From Anaerolineae bacterium (GTDB lineage: Bacteria > Chloroflexota > Anaerolineae > J036 > Brachytrichaceae): DNA of 39,650 bases. The position numbers and the translations under genes were made by a program. A model generated the notes under the pieces. That model was given only the letters and a program-made list of their open reading frames with translations, made no database searches and had not been told where the DNA came from. Positions 6,789-14,976 of this stretch are shown here, piece by piece. Every line of letters starts with the position of its first letter. The first letter of the stretch is position 1. The DNA is taken from assembly GCA_947476335.1 (NCBI GenBank), contig CANJQH010000026.1:1-39650 (forward strand). The letters run 5' to 3'.

Positions 6789-8003
6789 ATGACGTCTTTT
6801 GACGAGGATCAGATCGTAGGTGCATTGCTGATCAAGGCCGAGACGCAGGGATACGTAATCATCGACGATATCCTCGAGCTTTTGCCCGACAACGAAGATA
6901 ATTTCGATCTGATCGAACAAGTCATCGCTGCTTTGGAAGAAGCGAGCGTCAAGGTTCAGGATCCGTCCGTCCAGGAGGAAGAAGAAGCCGACAAACTCTT
7001 CCTGCTCTCCAACGAATCCTCTGATGAAGAGGAGGACGACGACGAGGACGACGATGATCTGCCTTACGACAACGACGACCTGGCCGCCATCAGCGTCGAC
7101 GATGGCATTGGCCTTTATCTGCGCGAAATGACGCGTGTGCCGCTCCTCACGAACGAGGAGGAAGTGCACTTGGCGAAGGCCATCGAACGCAGCCGTGCCG
7201 CCTCACGCAGCCTCACCAACAAAGGCACCCGCGCCACCGACGCTGAACGGCATAAATATGAGGCTTTCATCGAAGAGGGCCGCCGCGCCCGCGAACACCT
7301 CATCAAAGCCAACACCCGCCTTGTCGTCTCGATTGCCAAGAAGTACATGGGACGCGGCGTGCCATTCCTCGATCTAATCCAGGAAGGCAACCTCGGTCTG
7401 ATGAAGTCGGTCGAGAAATTCAACTACAAACTCGGCTTCCGCTTCAGTACCTACGCTACCTGGTGGATTCGCCAGACCATTACGCGCGCCATCGCTGACC
7501 AGAGCCGCACTATTCGCGTCCCCGTTCACATGAACGACCGCATCCGCCGGCTCTATAAAGTCACGCGCGAACTCGAGCAAAGCCTCGGCCGCGCGCCTTC
7601 ACCCGCCGAAGTGGCCACTGAGCTCGGCATCGACAGCGAACAGGTCGAATGGATGCTAAAGGTCTCGTGGCGTCCACTCTCCCTCGAGCAACCCATCGGC
7701 GAGGAAGAGGACAATGAGTTCGGCTCATTCGTTGAGGACGAAAATACGCCCTCACCTTCGCAGACCGTTTACGAAAATCTGCTCAAGGACAAAATCGAGG
7801 AAGTGCTGAACACGCTCTCGCCCCGCGAGCAGCGCATCCTGCGCCTGCGCTTCGGCCTCGTCAATGGCCGCTGCTATACCCTCGAGGAAGTCGGTCAGAA
7901 ATTTGGCCTCACCCGCGAGCGCATCCGCCAGATCGAGGCGCGTGCGCTCCGCCGCCTGCGCCATCCGCGACGCAGCAAACATCTGAAGGATTACCTTTCG
8001 TGA
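6789..8003 (+). CDS. rpoD: Primary sigma factor of the RpoD/SigA family
   Basis: This 404-residue sigma-70 directs RNA polymerase to housekeeping promoters. It has an N-terminal region-1-like part ending in a very acidic stretch (about 60-95, mostly Asp and Glu), region 1.2 DGIGLYLREMTRVPLL, and region 2 with NLRLV-type ANTRLVVSIAKKYMGRG, GNLGLMKSVEKF and FSTYATWWIRQ. Region 3 (LEQSLGRAPSPAEVA) follows, then region 4 with LSPREQRILRLRFG and the HTH FGLTRERIRQIEARALRRLR. The ATG at 6789 has AGAGG nearby upstream; an upstream in-frame start at 6690 would overlap yceD. Length and the acidic region suggest a primary sigma factor, but a close paralogue cannot be excluded from one window. It shares the promoter upstream of yceD. 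Confidence 0.93.
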   Translation: MTSFDEDQIVGALLIKAETQGYVIIDDILELLPDNEDNFDLIEQVIAALEEASVKVQDPSVQEEEEADKLFLLSNESSDEEEDDDEDDDDLPYDNDDLAAISVDDGIGLYLREMTRVPLLTNEEEVHLAKAIERSRAASRSLTNKGTRATDAERHKYEAFIEEGRRAREHLIKANTRLVVSIAKKYMGRGVPFLDLIQEGNLGLMKSVEKFNYKLGFRFSTYATWWIRQTITRAIADQSRTIRVPVHMNDRIRRLYKVTRELEQSLGRAPSPAEVATELGIDSEQVEWMLKVSWRPLSLEQPIGEEEDNEFGSFVEDENTPSPSQTVYENLLKDKIEEVLNTLSPREQRILRLRFGLVNGRCYTLEEVGQKFGLTRERIRQIEARALRRLRHPRRSKHLKDYLS

Positions 8004-8061
8004 ATTTCAGATTTCAGATTTCAGATTTATCTCCAATCTAGAATCTGGGGTCTGAAATCTG
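8004..8061. repeat. Low-complexity CAGATTT-type DNA after the sigma gene
   Basis: Three tandem copies of TTTCAGA-like units are followed by a diverged inverted version (TCTGAAATCTGG). Similar DNA occurs at 4219-4242 and 4362-4386. An A element is inserted at its right edge. Confidence 0.7.
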
Positions 8062-8174
8062 GTAACTACTCAGGCCTAAATGAGTATTTCCAGCGAAACA
8101 CGCGATATCCTTCCCTTGTGGGGGAAGGATATCGCGTGTTTCGCGTTGAAAAACCGGATGGCCCAAGTAATTAC
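8062..8174 (-). mobile_element. A element copy 4, inverted, with an alternative stem
   Basis: The arms are in the reverse order compared with copy 1. The right terminal repeat has diverged (GGCCCAAGTAATTAC). The stem core is GATATCCTTCCC paired with GGGAAGGATATC, different from other copies but self-complementary. Flanks GAAATCTG and AAAATTTG match at 6 of 8 bases. The element ends 15 bp before the rimO start codon, so it forms almost the whole upstream region of rimO. Confidence 0.88.
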
Positions 8175-8189
8175 AAAATTTGAAATTCC

Positions 8190-9548
8190 ATGTCACCTCG
8201 CAAGTATTACCTCCTCTCGCTGGGCTGCTCGAAGAACACCGTTGATTCTGAAAGCATCTCGCAACTAATGAACGAATCCGGCTACCGCGGCGTCGAAAAA
8301 CCTGGGCAGGCGGACGTGCTCATCGTCAATACGTGCGGCTTCATCGGCCCCGCCCGCGACGAAAGCATCGACAGCCTGCGCGAACTGGCACGCACCAAGA
8401 AGAAGGGCCAGCAGCTCATCGCCGCCGGCTGCCTCTCGCAGCTGTGGGGCCCGAAGCTGGCCGCCGAAGTGCCCGGCCTCGACGGCGTCATCGGCACCCG
8501 CCGCTGGATGGACGTCGTCGATTTCATCGACCGCGTCCGCGGCCGCACGCGCCCCGAGCCACTCTTCCATATTCCCGAAAACGTCCTCACCGTCGGTGAC
8601 GACGAAAAGGGCGCATGGCGCACCGCCGTGCAGGGCGCCTCGGCTTACATCAAAATCGCCGATGGCTGCCGCCGCCCCTGCGCGTTCTGCACCATTCCAA
8701 CCATCAAAGGCACCATGAAGAGCCGCCCGCGCGAACTCATCCTCAATGAGGCGCGCAGCCTCGCCGAGGAAGGCATTCGCGAACTCGTCCTCATCGCTCA
8801 GGACCTCACCGATTACGGCTCCGACATCGGTATCAAAGACGGCCTCTCGCACCTCATCGAAGACCTGTGCCGCATCGATGGCATCGACTGGGTCCGCCTC
8901 ATGTACGCCTACCCCGGCGCCGTCACCGACCGGCTCATCGAGGTCATGGCTCGCGAACCGAAGGTCGTCAAATATCTGGACATCCCGCTGCAGCACGGCC
9001 ACCCCGCCACACTGCGCCGCATGCGCCGCCCCTCAAACATCGACTGGGTCTATTCCACCATCGCCAAAATGCGCGCCGCAATCCCCGAATTGTGCGTGCG
9101 CACCACCTTTATCGTCGGCTTCCCCGGCGAGACCGACGAGGAATTCGCCGGCCTGACGAAAATGGTCGACGATCTGCAGTTCGACCGCGTCGGCGTGTTC
9201 ACTTATTCCTACGAAGCTGACACGCCCTCCGGCGCAATGCCCAATCAGGTGCCGACCGAAATCGCCGAAGCCCGCCGCGATGCGCTCATGCAACAGCAAC
9301 AGCGCATCTCCCTCTCCCGCAACCAGAACTTCGTCGGCCGCACACTCACCACCATCATCGAAGGCGTCGATGAGGAACAGGGCCTCTCCTTCGGCCGCTC
9401 TTACCGCGACGCACCCGAAGTCGATGGCCTCGTCATCATCGAAGGCCTCGTCCCCATGGGCGAAATGGTCCCAGTCAAAATCACAGGCGCACTCGAATAT
9501 GATCTGACCGGCGTCGTCGTACAGGATCCGGCGCTGATCGTGCTGTAA
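8190..9548 (+). CDS. rimO: Ribosomal protein S12 methylthiotransferase RimO
   Basis: RimO is a radical-SAM enzyme that adds a methylthio group to a conserved aspartate of ribosomal protein S12. The 452-residue protein has the MTTase N-terminal domain with LGCSKNTVDSE and cysteines at 13, 49 and 81 that bind the auxiliary cluster. The radical-SAM motif GCRRPCAFC supplies Cys160, 164 and 167. The central YAYPGAVTD, YLDIPLQHGHPATLRRMRRP and FIVGFPGETDEEF motifs are typical, and a C-terminal TRAM domain follows. KNTVDSE and the short GCRRPCAFC spacing favour RimO over MiaB. It lies downstream of the sigma gene, but an A element separates them and ends 15 bp before the ATG. No Shine-Dalgarno is visible, so the native start signal may have been altered by that insertion. 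Confidence 0.95.
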   Translation: MSPRKYYLLSLGCSKNTVDSESISQLMNESGYRGVEKPGQADVLIVNTCGFIGPARDESIDSLRELARTKKKGQQLIAAGCLSQLWGPKLAAEVPGLDGVIGTRRWMDVVDFIDRVRGRTRPEPLFHIPENVLTVGDDEKGAWRTAVQGASAYIKIADGCRRPCAFCTIPTIKGTMKSRPRELILNEARSLAEEGIRELVLIAQDLTDYGSDIGIKDGLSHLIEDLCRIDGIDWVRLMYAYPGAVTDRLIEVMAREPKVVKYLDIPLQHGHPATLRRMRRPSNIDWVYSTIAKMRAAIPELCVRTTFIVGFPGETDEEFAGLTKMVDDLQFDRVGVFTYSYEADTPSGAMPNQVPTEIAEARRDALMQQQQRISLSRNQNFVGRTLTTIIEGVDEEQGLSFGRSYRDAPEVDGLVIIEGLVPMGEMVPVKITGALEYDLTGVVVQDPALIVL

Positions 9549-9553
9549 AAATA

Positions 9554-9617
9554 GGGGCTGCTCAAACCAGTCAATTTCTCAGCGCAAAACGCGCCATCTT
9601 TCCGATAGTCGGGGAAT
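9554..9617 (+). mobile_element. Decayed left part of an A element (copy 12)
   Basis: A 40-base segment aligns with the left arm of the A consensus at about 30 of 40 positions (CTGCTCAAACCAG versus CTACTCAGGCCAG, then GCGCAAAACGCGCCAT). The right half is not recognisable. It lies between rimO and the next operon. Confidence 0.5.
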
Positions 9618-9636
9618 GGCGCCGTCATAAACATTT

Positions 9637-10020
9637 ATGGAAGCACTCATCAAAATCCACGGCAACCTCGCCACTGCAGTGATCCTGTTCAACCTGATCC
9701 TCGGCGTGTGGGGGTTGATCAAGTACTTCCGCCGCGACACCGTCGACGGCAACTATGCCGGCGGCCTGGCGCTCAGCCCAATCCTCGGCGCAGTGCAGAT
9801 GCTGCTCGGTCTGGTACTGATCGTGAATGGCCTCGGCGGTGCCGCACGACTGGTGCATTTCCTGTACGGCGTGCTCGTCGTGATCAACGTGCCGGCCGCC
9901 TTCGCCTTCACCCGCGGCCGCGACGATCGCGGCATGCTGCTCATCTACGGCGCCGTATTGCTCTTCACCAGCGCCTGTGGCGTACGCGCCTTCATCTCCG
10001 TCCACGCAGGAGGAATCTAG
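9637..10020 (+). CDS. Small four-helix membrane protein, unknown function
   Basis: I do not recognise the family. The 127-residue protein has four hydrophobic segments, at about 10-28, 43-65, 70-90 and 100-120, with no long loops. The charged linker FRRDTVDGNYAGG lies between the first two. An inner-membrane location is clear. It is the first of four genes read in the same direction; the next starts two bases after its stop codon. A conserved AGGAGG (10008-10013) within its last codons serves that next gene. It may form a small membrane complex with the two anchored proteins encoded downstream, but this rests only on operon structure. A weak CATAAA lies shortly before the ATG. Confidence 0.75.
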   Translation: MEALIKIHGNLATAVILFNLILGVWGLIKYFRRDTVDGNYAGGLALSPILGAVQMLLGLVLIVNGLGGAARLVHFLYGVLVVINVPAAFAFTRGRDDRGMLLIYGAVLLFTSACGVRAFISVHAGGI

Positions 10021-10022
10021 AC

Positions 10023-10493
10023 GTGAGCGCAAGCGACGCACTCGCCTATTACGCACTGCCACTGGCCGTCGGCATCCTCGGCACGCTGCTCGCCATGGGC
10101 GTCTTCGGACGCAAACTGCCCGGTGATCGCTCCAACGAAGTCGATGAACTCCAGATGCTGCTCGCACATCGCGATCAGGAACTCGAAAATCTCGAGAGCG
10201 CAGCCGCAACCACACTCGCACGTATGCAGGACGCCAAGACAGAGATCGAGCGCATCAGCCTGCAATACGAACGCCTCGCTGCTGAACACGCAGTCGCAGA
10301 AAAGATGCTGGCCGAACTCGGCTCGCAGTCGGCCACATTCAAGGCCGACTACGCCGCGGCCGAAATCACACGCCGCAAACACGCCCTCGATCTGCAACGC
10401 CGCGACGCCGACGTCGCCGCACTCAGCGCCCGCCTCAATGAGGCGCTCGATGAGCTCGCCGCTACCCGGCAAGGCAAGGCCAAGTCGTCATGA
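10023..10493 (+). CDS. Membrane-anchored coiled-coil protein, unknown function
   Basis: The 156-residue product has one N-terminal membrane helix (ALPLAVGILGTLLAMGVFG, about 10-28). A long charged region with heptad-like spacing follows (VDELQMLLAHRDQELENLES to the end), suggesting a coiled coil in the cytoplasm. The GTG at 10023 is chosen because an AGGAGG at 10008-10013 lies nine bases upstream, and because the frame before it is antisense-like noise over the preceding gene. The stop codon overlaps the next start in an ATGA (10490-10493), which implies translational coupling. The layout (one helix plus coiled coil) resembles division or scaffold proteins, but I cannot assign a role. Confidence 0.75.
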   Translation: MSASDALAYYALPLAVGILGTLLAMGVFGRKLPGDRSNEVDELQMLLAHRDQELENLESAAATTLARMQDAKTEIERISLQYERLAAEHAVAEKMLAELGSQSATFKADYAAAEITRRKHALDLQRRDADVAALSARLNEALDELAATRQGKAKSS

Positions 10494-11251
10494 ACCCACG
10501 GCGCAGAATTTGGCTGCGACGCACGCAGCTCTGGCCGATCGACCTGATCCTCACCACCCTCGGCGTCATACTGCTTGTCGTGGGCATCGTCGCCGGTAAC
10601 CCGCCCCAGACTACAGTCGTCACGCAGACCATCGTCATCACCGCCACACCAGCGCCCACACAGGAAATGACGCCAACGTATGTAGCGACAGCGTCGGCGA
10701 CGGCGTCCGTGTCGGCCACGGCGTCCGTGTCGGCGACGGCGTCTGTGTCGGCGACGGCGTCTGTGTCGGCGACGGCGTCCGTGTCGGCCACGGCGTCCGT
10801 GTCGGCCACGGCGTCCGTGTCGGCGACGCCGTCCGTGTCGGCGACGGCGTCCGTGGCCCAAATAGCCACGGCAACAGCGATCACAACAGCAACGCCCACC
10901 ACAGGCATAACTGCAACCGCTACAAAGACGCCAACCGGCATAAGATTTCCATCTGCGACAATGACCGCGACAGTAACTAGGACTGCGACCGCGTTGCGCG
11001 GAGCAACCACACCGATTACAGCCAAATCGATCGCACCAACGAGTACGGCGACCAATCCCGTGAGCATCACACCGATGCCCACCGATGCCGCGGCACTTGA
11101 CCGCACAGCGATCATCAGCGGCGTGACTCTATTGCTGCCAGAGACAGGAAAGCGCAGTCAAAATCAGAGTCAGCGTGAAAGTAACTACTCAGGCCAGCCA
11201 TTTTTCCAACGCGAAACACACTATTCTCTCCCCCGAAGGGGGAGAGAATAG
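10490..11251 (+). CDS. Membrane-anchored Thr/Ala/Ser-rich protein, C-terminus replaced by an A element
   Basis: The first 40 residues hold a basic tail and one membrane helix ([20 protein letters not shown]). A Thr/Pro-rich segment follows, then a run of six-residue ASVSAT repeats encoded by an 18-bp tandem repeat, and another Thr/Ala-rich part. Such segments are typical of extended extracytoplasmic linkers. The last roughly 23 codons, from 11181, are read from an A element, which also supplies the stop. Removing the element together with one 8-bp duplication restores a short tail ending in a TGA that overlaps the ATG of the next gene (ATGA at 11314-11317). The protein may thus differ from its ancestor only at the end, but coupling to the DUF1232 gene is lost. 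Confidence 0.75.
   Translation: MNPRRRIWLRRTQLWPIDLILTTLGVILLVVGIVAGNPPQTTVVTQTIVITATPAPTQEMTPTYVATASATASVSATASVSATASVSATASVSATASVSATASVSATASVSATPSVSATASVAQIATATAITTATPTTGITATATKTPTGIRFPSATMTATVTRTATALRGATTPITAKSIAPTSTATNPVSITPMPTDAAALDRTAIISGVTLLLPETGKRSQNQSQRESNYSGQPFFQRETHYSLPRRGRE
10685..10855 (+). repeat. 18-bp tandem repeat inside the coding sequence
   Basis: Eight consecutive units of GCGTCCGTGTCGGCSACG-type sequence run from 10703 to 10846. A degenerate unit precedes them and half a unit follows. They encode (ASVSAT)n with one Pro variant. Because the unit length is a multiple of three, copy-number changes keep the frame. Confidence 0.95.
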
Positions 11252-11292
11252 TGTGTTTCGCGGGAAATACTGATTTGGGCCTGAGTAGTTAC
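11181..11292 (+). mobile_element. A element copy 5, inserted in a gene end, with inverted loop
   Basis: Perfect 8-bp duplications GCGTGAAA flank it (11173-11180 and 11293-11300). The outer arms are in forward orientation, but the loop reads CCCCCGAAGGGGG, the reverse complement of the loop in other forward copies. It provides the last codons and stop of the upstream gene and lies 21 bp before the DUF1232 start. Confidence 0.95.
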
Positions 11293-11313
11293 GCGTGAAA
11301 AGAGGGACGCACA

Positions 11314-11694
11314 ATGAATTCAAACAAAAACGTGAACCAACAGCTCGGCGTTTTGAAGAACCTGATCAACCATGCACGCCTGGTGCTGCGCCTGATGAGT
11401 GATCCGCGTGTGCCAATTTATCTCAAAGCGCTTCCGGTTGTGGCATTGGTGTACCTGGTCTGGCCGATCGACTTCCTGCCTGACTTCATGCCGATCCTCG
11501 GCCAGCTCGACGACCTGGCCGCCGTGCTCGTCGGTATCGAAACCTTCATCGCCCTCTGCCCACAGGAAATCGTCGCGCAAATCCGCGCCGAACTCAACGG
11601 CAGCGCACCGTTCACCGGCAACGCCGATGCTTCGGCAAAACAAGGCGAAACGATCGACGGACAGTGGAAGGAGAAGAGTGAGAGTAAAGAGTAG
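11314..11694 (+). CDS. DUF1232 (YkvA-like) membrane-associated protein
   Basis: The 126-residue protein has the DUF1232 core: LMSDPRVPIYLKALPVVALVYLVWPIDFLPDFMPILGQLDDLAAVLVG, in which the DxxPDxxPxxGxxDD pattern is diagnostic. The family is small and probably membrane-associated, and its biochemical role is unknown. The C-terminal tail (KEKSESKE) is read from low-complexity GAGTGAGAGTAAAGAG DNA. It is the fourth gene of the operon starting at 9637. An A element now sits between it and the third gene, where the two genes would formerly have overlapped by four bases. Confidence 0.88.
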   Translation: MNSNKNVNQQLGVLKNLINHARLVLRLMSDPRVPIYLKALPVVALVYLVWPIDFLPDFMPILGQLDDLAAVLVGIETFIALCPQEIVAQIRAELNGSAPFTGNADASAKQGETIDGQWKEKSESKE

Positions 11695-11709
11695 AGAGTC
11701 AGAGTGAAC
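11675..11709. repeat. GAGAGTCAGAGT-type low-complexity DNA
   Basis: Purine-rich GAGTGAGAGTAAAGAGTAGAG DNA spans the end of the DUF1232 gene and continues as GAGAGTCAGAGTGAAC. The same motif, in either orientation, recurs near 3160-3310, 11830-11875, 13620-13660, 13790-13810, 32145-32170 and 38567-38600. Confidence 0.75.
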
Positions 11710-11818
11710 GTAACTTAGGCCAGCTGTTTTTCCAACGCGAAACACACTATTCTCTCCCCCTTCGGGGGAGAGAATAGTGTGTTTCGCGGGAAATACTGAT
11801 TTGGGCCTGAGTAGTTAC
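11710..11818 (+). mobile_element. A element copy 6
   Basis: A 109-bp copy whose left terminal repeat has lost three bases (GTAACTTAGGCC). The hairpin and right end are intact. It is flanked by perfect 8-bp duplications GAGTGAAC (11702-11709 and 11819-11826), so it was mobilised before or despite the small deletion. It lies between the converging DUF1232 and sppA genes. Confidence 0.95.
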
Positions 11819-11826
11819 GAGTGAAC

Positions 11827-11876
11827 ACTTACTGACTTTCTACTCTGACTCTTTACTGATCTACTCTCTACTCTGC
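11827..11876. repeat. Low-complexity DNA at the 3' end of sppA
   Basis: Pyrimidine-rich on the plus strand: repeated TACTCTGACTCTTTAC-like units. On the minus strand this is GAGTAGAGAGTAG, which encodes the last residues and stop codon of sppA. Confidence 0.7.
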
Positions 11877-13604
11877 GCCCCCCACGGCGCGATCAGCCAG
11901 ATCTGTGATCGGCGCAGCAGCGCATGCAGCGCCCGGCCGGGATCGAACAGCGCGAGCGGGTCAAACGCAAGTGGCAGCAACGGCTGGCGCTCGCTTTCGA
12001 TCCGCCGCCAGCCGACGCGCAGCTTCGTGCCGGTGAGGCCTGCGCACTCGATGGCGGTCTGCACGGCGAGGTCGAAGCCACCCAACAAATCGACCAAGCC
12101 GTGCGCCTGCGCCTGTGCACCGGTCCACACGCGCCCACTGCAGATTTCCTCAAGCGCAGCATCATCGGGCCGCTTGCGTCCTTCCGCGACGATGGCCTTG
12201 AACTCCCCGTAAACGCGGCCGAGGCTGCTTTCAAGTGCGCCGCGCGTGCGTGCGTCGAGTGCGGCGTCGCTGAACATCAGCGCATTGGCGCCGCGCGCGA
12301 GCGATTCACGATGCAGGCCGAGGCGCTCGAGCGCATCGCGCACGTTCGGCTTCAGCGAAATCACCCCAATGCTGCCGGTGATCGTCAGCGGCTGCGCGAT
12401 GATCTGCTGCGCCAGCGCGGCGACGTAATAGCCGCCCGACGCAGCAATGCCGGACATATAAGCGATGACCGGCTTCTTCGTCCGCAGCCGCCGCACTTCG
12501 CGCGCGATCAAGTCCGACGCCAGCGCATCGCCGCCCTGCGAATCGACGAACAACACTACAGCGGCGATCGAGTCGTCGCGCTCGGCGCGGCGCAGCGCCT
12601 GCGCCACCGCGGCCGAGCCCGCAGTTGACGTCGAACCGAAGAGCGGCAGCGGCAATGGGCTGCGCAGGCCGCCGCCGCGCACGATCATGCCTTCGACGGC
12701 GATGACGCCGATGCCGCGCGAATGGCGCACACGCGACGGAATGCGCAGCGTGCGTTCGGCATCGCGCCATTGAATGATCGAAGAAGGGGCAGCCTCGCGC
12801 GCAGGTGAGGCTTTTCGAAAAAGGCTGCGGCGCGGACGCGCGAGATTCGTCGCGCCCACAGGGTAGATGCGGCGTTCGATTTCGTCTTCGTACGCCACAG
12901 CGTCGATCAGGCCAGCCTGCTGCGCTTCGCGCGCACCAAGCGGCGCGCGGTCGATGCAGGCGCGCACCTGTTCGAGCGACAAGCCGCGACCCACGGCGAT
13001 GCCGCGCAGCAATTCGTCGAAGCGCGCGTCGAGCAACCATTCCGCCTGCGCGCGCGACTCAGCGCTGAAATCTGTGCGCGACCACGCGTCGCCGGCGCTC
13101 TTGTACGGCGACACGCTCGACCACATCGACGCCGACGCCGATGCGGTCGAGCGCATCTTTAAAAAATGTGTAGTCGCTCGCCAGCCCGATCACGCTCCAG
13201 TCCGCGCTCGGCGGCATCAAAATTTCATCGCATGCGCATGCGAGGTAATACTGAAAGGGGCCGAAGCTTTCGGCATACGCGATGACGCGGCGGCCCGTCG
13301 CCCGGAAACGCATAATTTCGGCATACAGGCTTTGATAGACGGCGCCCGATGCTTCACAGGCGATGCGCAACACGACGCCGCGCACGCGCGCATCGCCGGC
13401 CAGTCGTTCAAAAGAAGCGCGCAATCCCTGCACACTCAGCGCAGATTCGACGAGCAGCCCGGAACGCATCGCCAGTTTCGCCCACAACCCACCGGACGTC
13501 GGCGGCGGCAGCTCAGTGACGGCGCCATTCAAATCGATCAGCACGAAGGGTGCCAGCGCACGACGCGCGCGCAAAAAATTACGGAGGGGGAGGAGGATAG
13601 GCAC
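11861..13604 (-). pseudogene. sppA: Signal peptide peptidase SppA (67K type), split by a single-base frameshift
   Basis: SppA is a membrane-bound serine protease that degrades leftover signal peptides. Together two frames give a full two-domain protein of about 580 codons. The first frame (GTG at 13604 to about 13107) holds the N-terminal domain through FFKDALDRIGVGVDVVERVA. The second continues with YKSAGDAWSRTDF. One extra base near 13106 accounts for the shift. YKSAGD contains the general-base Lys, and SGIAASGGYYVA in the C-terminal domain contains the Ser nucleophile, by comparison with E. coli SppA. Both catalytic residues therefore lie after the break. A sequence error, an inactivated gene or frameshifting are all possible; I favour the first two. 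The C-terminus (AQSRE) runs into low-complexity DNA. A membrane helix is not evident in the visible N-terminus. Confidence 0.8.
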
Positions 13605-13610
13605 GCTCTC

Positions 13611-13616
13611 AGTATA
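13611..13616 (-). promoter_or_regulatory. Possible -10 element of sppA, leaderless geometry
   Basis: On the minus strand TATACT is followed by six bases (GAGAGC) and then the GTG start at 13604. It lies at the edge of GAGAGTCAGAGT-like DNA. No convincing -35 is seen at normal spacing. Confidence 0.4.
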
Positions 13617-13660
13617 TAGAAAGCAGAGAGCAGAGAGTCAGAGTGGATAGTCAGAATAGG

Positions 13661-13771
13661 TAACTACTCAGTCCCAAATCAGTACTTCCCGCGAAACACA
13701 CTATTCTCTCCCCCGAAGGGGGAGAGAATAGTGTGTTTCGCGTTGGAAAAATGGCTGGCCTGAGTAGTTAC
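13661..13771 (-). mobile_element. A element copy 7, inverted
   Basis: A 111-bp copy in inverse orientation: the CAAATCAGTACTTCCC side comes first and the loop is correspondingly reversed. Perfect 8-bp duplications CAGAATAG flank it (13653-13660 and 13772-13779). It lies between gcvT and sppA, inserted in low-complexity DNA. Confidence 0.95.
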
Positions 13772-13803
13772 CAGAATAGACAGCGACTGTTCGCTCTGAC
13801 TCT

Positions 13804-14976
13804 CTACTCCTTCCTCCACCGCCCCACCACCGTCATCGCATCCGGCACGAGTGCGCGCGAACCGAAAGGGGCAAACGGCTTGAGCAGGTCAGGCATACGT
13901 TCGGGCAGCGCGACCACGGCGAAGCCTGTGCCGGGTTCGGCGGCGCTTTCGAGCAGCGCCAGGCCGGTGAGGAAGCCAGCGGTGTCCTGCGCGCACGACG
14001 TCACCGTGCCGACGACGCGGCCGCGGCGGTCGAGCACCGGGTCACCGAGCTTGCTCGGCCGCACGCCCTTTTCGTTCATGCGAAAGCGCACCAGGCGGCT
14101 CTTCGCAGCGGCAGCGTACGCAGCGTAGGTGGCCTTGCCAATGAAGTCGGCTGGTTTCTGCTGTTTAACGAAGTTGTCGAAGCCGATGTGGAACGGCGCG
14201 AGTGCAAGTGGTCCAGCTAGTTCGTGGCCATAGAGCGGAAGGCCGGCCTCGGTGCGCAGCGAGTCGCGCGCGGCGAGTCCGCACGGGCGCGCGCCAGCGT
14301 CGAGCAGCGCATGCCATAGCGCAACCGACTCATCGGGGTGCACGAAGAGTTCGTACGCAATACGTTCGCCGGTATAGCCGGTGCGCGAAACAAAAGCGGT
14401 GTGCCCGGCGAGCGTCGTTTCGAAGATGCCCGCCCACGGCAGCGCACTGAGTGCGGCAATCGCTGCAGCATCAGGCAACAGCTTTTCGAGCAACACCTGC
14501 GACGCCGGCCCCTGCAGCGCCAGGTCGACGCGCATGTCGGCGCCAGCGGTCGGATCGCGCAGATCGCGCAGGTCACAGGCGAATTCGCCGGCGTTCTGCG
14601 CGCGCAGCCATTCGATATCCTTGTCGTTGTTGGCGGCGTTGACGACAACGAGATAGCGTTCGTCGGCGACGCGATAGATCATGATGTCGTCGATCACCGC
14701 ACCGGCGTCGTCGAGCAGATAGGCATACTGGCTGCGGCCGACGGCGAGGCGCGATACGTCGTTCGTGGCCACATGATCGAGAAACGCGCAGGCGTGCGGA
14801 CCGCGCACATCGAGCACGCCCATGTGGCTCACATCGAAGAGGCCGACGACGGTTCGCACGGCGAGATGTTCCTCGCGCGCCGAGGAATACCACACCGGCA
14901 TGTCCCAGCCGCCGAAGGGGACCATCTTTCCACCAAGCGATTTGTGTGCCGCATGCAGCGCCGTTTGCTTGAGCAT
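13804..14976 (-). CDS. gcvT: Aminomethyltransferase, glycine cleavage system T protein
   Basis: GcvT transfers the aminomethyl carbon from lipoylated H protein to tetrahydrofolate in the cytosol. The 390-residue protein begins LKQTALHAAHKSLGGKMVPFGGWDMPVWY, with the typical EEHLAVRTVVGLFDVSHMG following. Conserved stretches include LDDAGAVIDDIMIYR, LVVVNAANNDKDIEWL, SRTGYTGERIAYELF, GLAARDSLRTEAGLPLYGHEL and the C-terminal barrel domain with VGTVTS. The residues expected around the folate-binding site are present, so a T protein is more likely than a YgfZ paralogue. No gcvH or gcvP is visible nearby. A promoter-like GTGACG-17-TATCAT ends six bases before the ATG. It is followed by an A element and the sppA gene in the same orientation. 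Confidence 0.93.
   Translation of the reverse strand: MLKQTALHAAHKSLGGKMVPFGGWDMPVWYSSAREEHLAVRTVVGLFDVSHMGVLDVRGPHACAFLDHVATNDVSRLAVGRSQYAYLLDDAGAVIDDIMIYRVADERYLVVVNAANNDKDIEWLRAQNAGEFACDLRDLRDPTAGADMRVDLALQGPASQVLLEKLLPDAAAIAALSALPWAGIFETTLAGHTAFVSRTGYTGERIAYELFVHPDESVALWHALLDAGARPCGLAARDSLRTEAGLPLYGHELAGPLALAPFHIGFDNFVKQQKPADFIGKATYAAYAAAAKSRLVRFRMNEKGVRPSKLGDPVLDRRGRVVGTVTSCAQDTAGFLTGLALLESAAEPGTGFAVVALPERMPDLLKPFAPFGSRALVPDAMTVVGRWRKE

Noticed and set aside
10349-11115. Long minus-strand frames rich in Gly/Arg or Asp/Thr/Val/Ala
   Set aside because: They are reverse readings of the 18-bp tandem repeat in the plus-strand gene.
3181-13771. A hairpins as ordinary rho-independent terminators
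   Set aside because: No T-run follows the stems on either strand, several copies lie just upstream of genes, and the target duplications show they are mobile insertions. A secondary terminator effect is not excluded.
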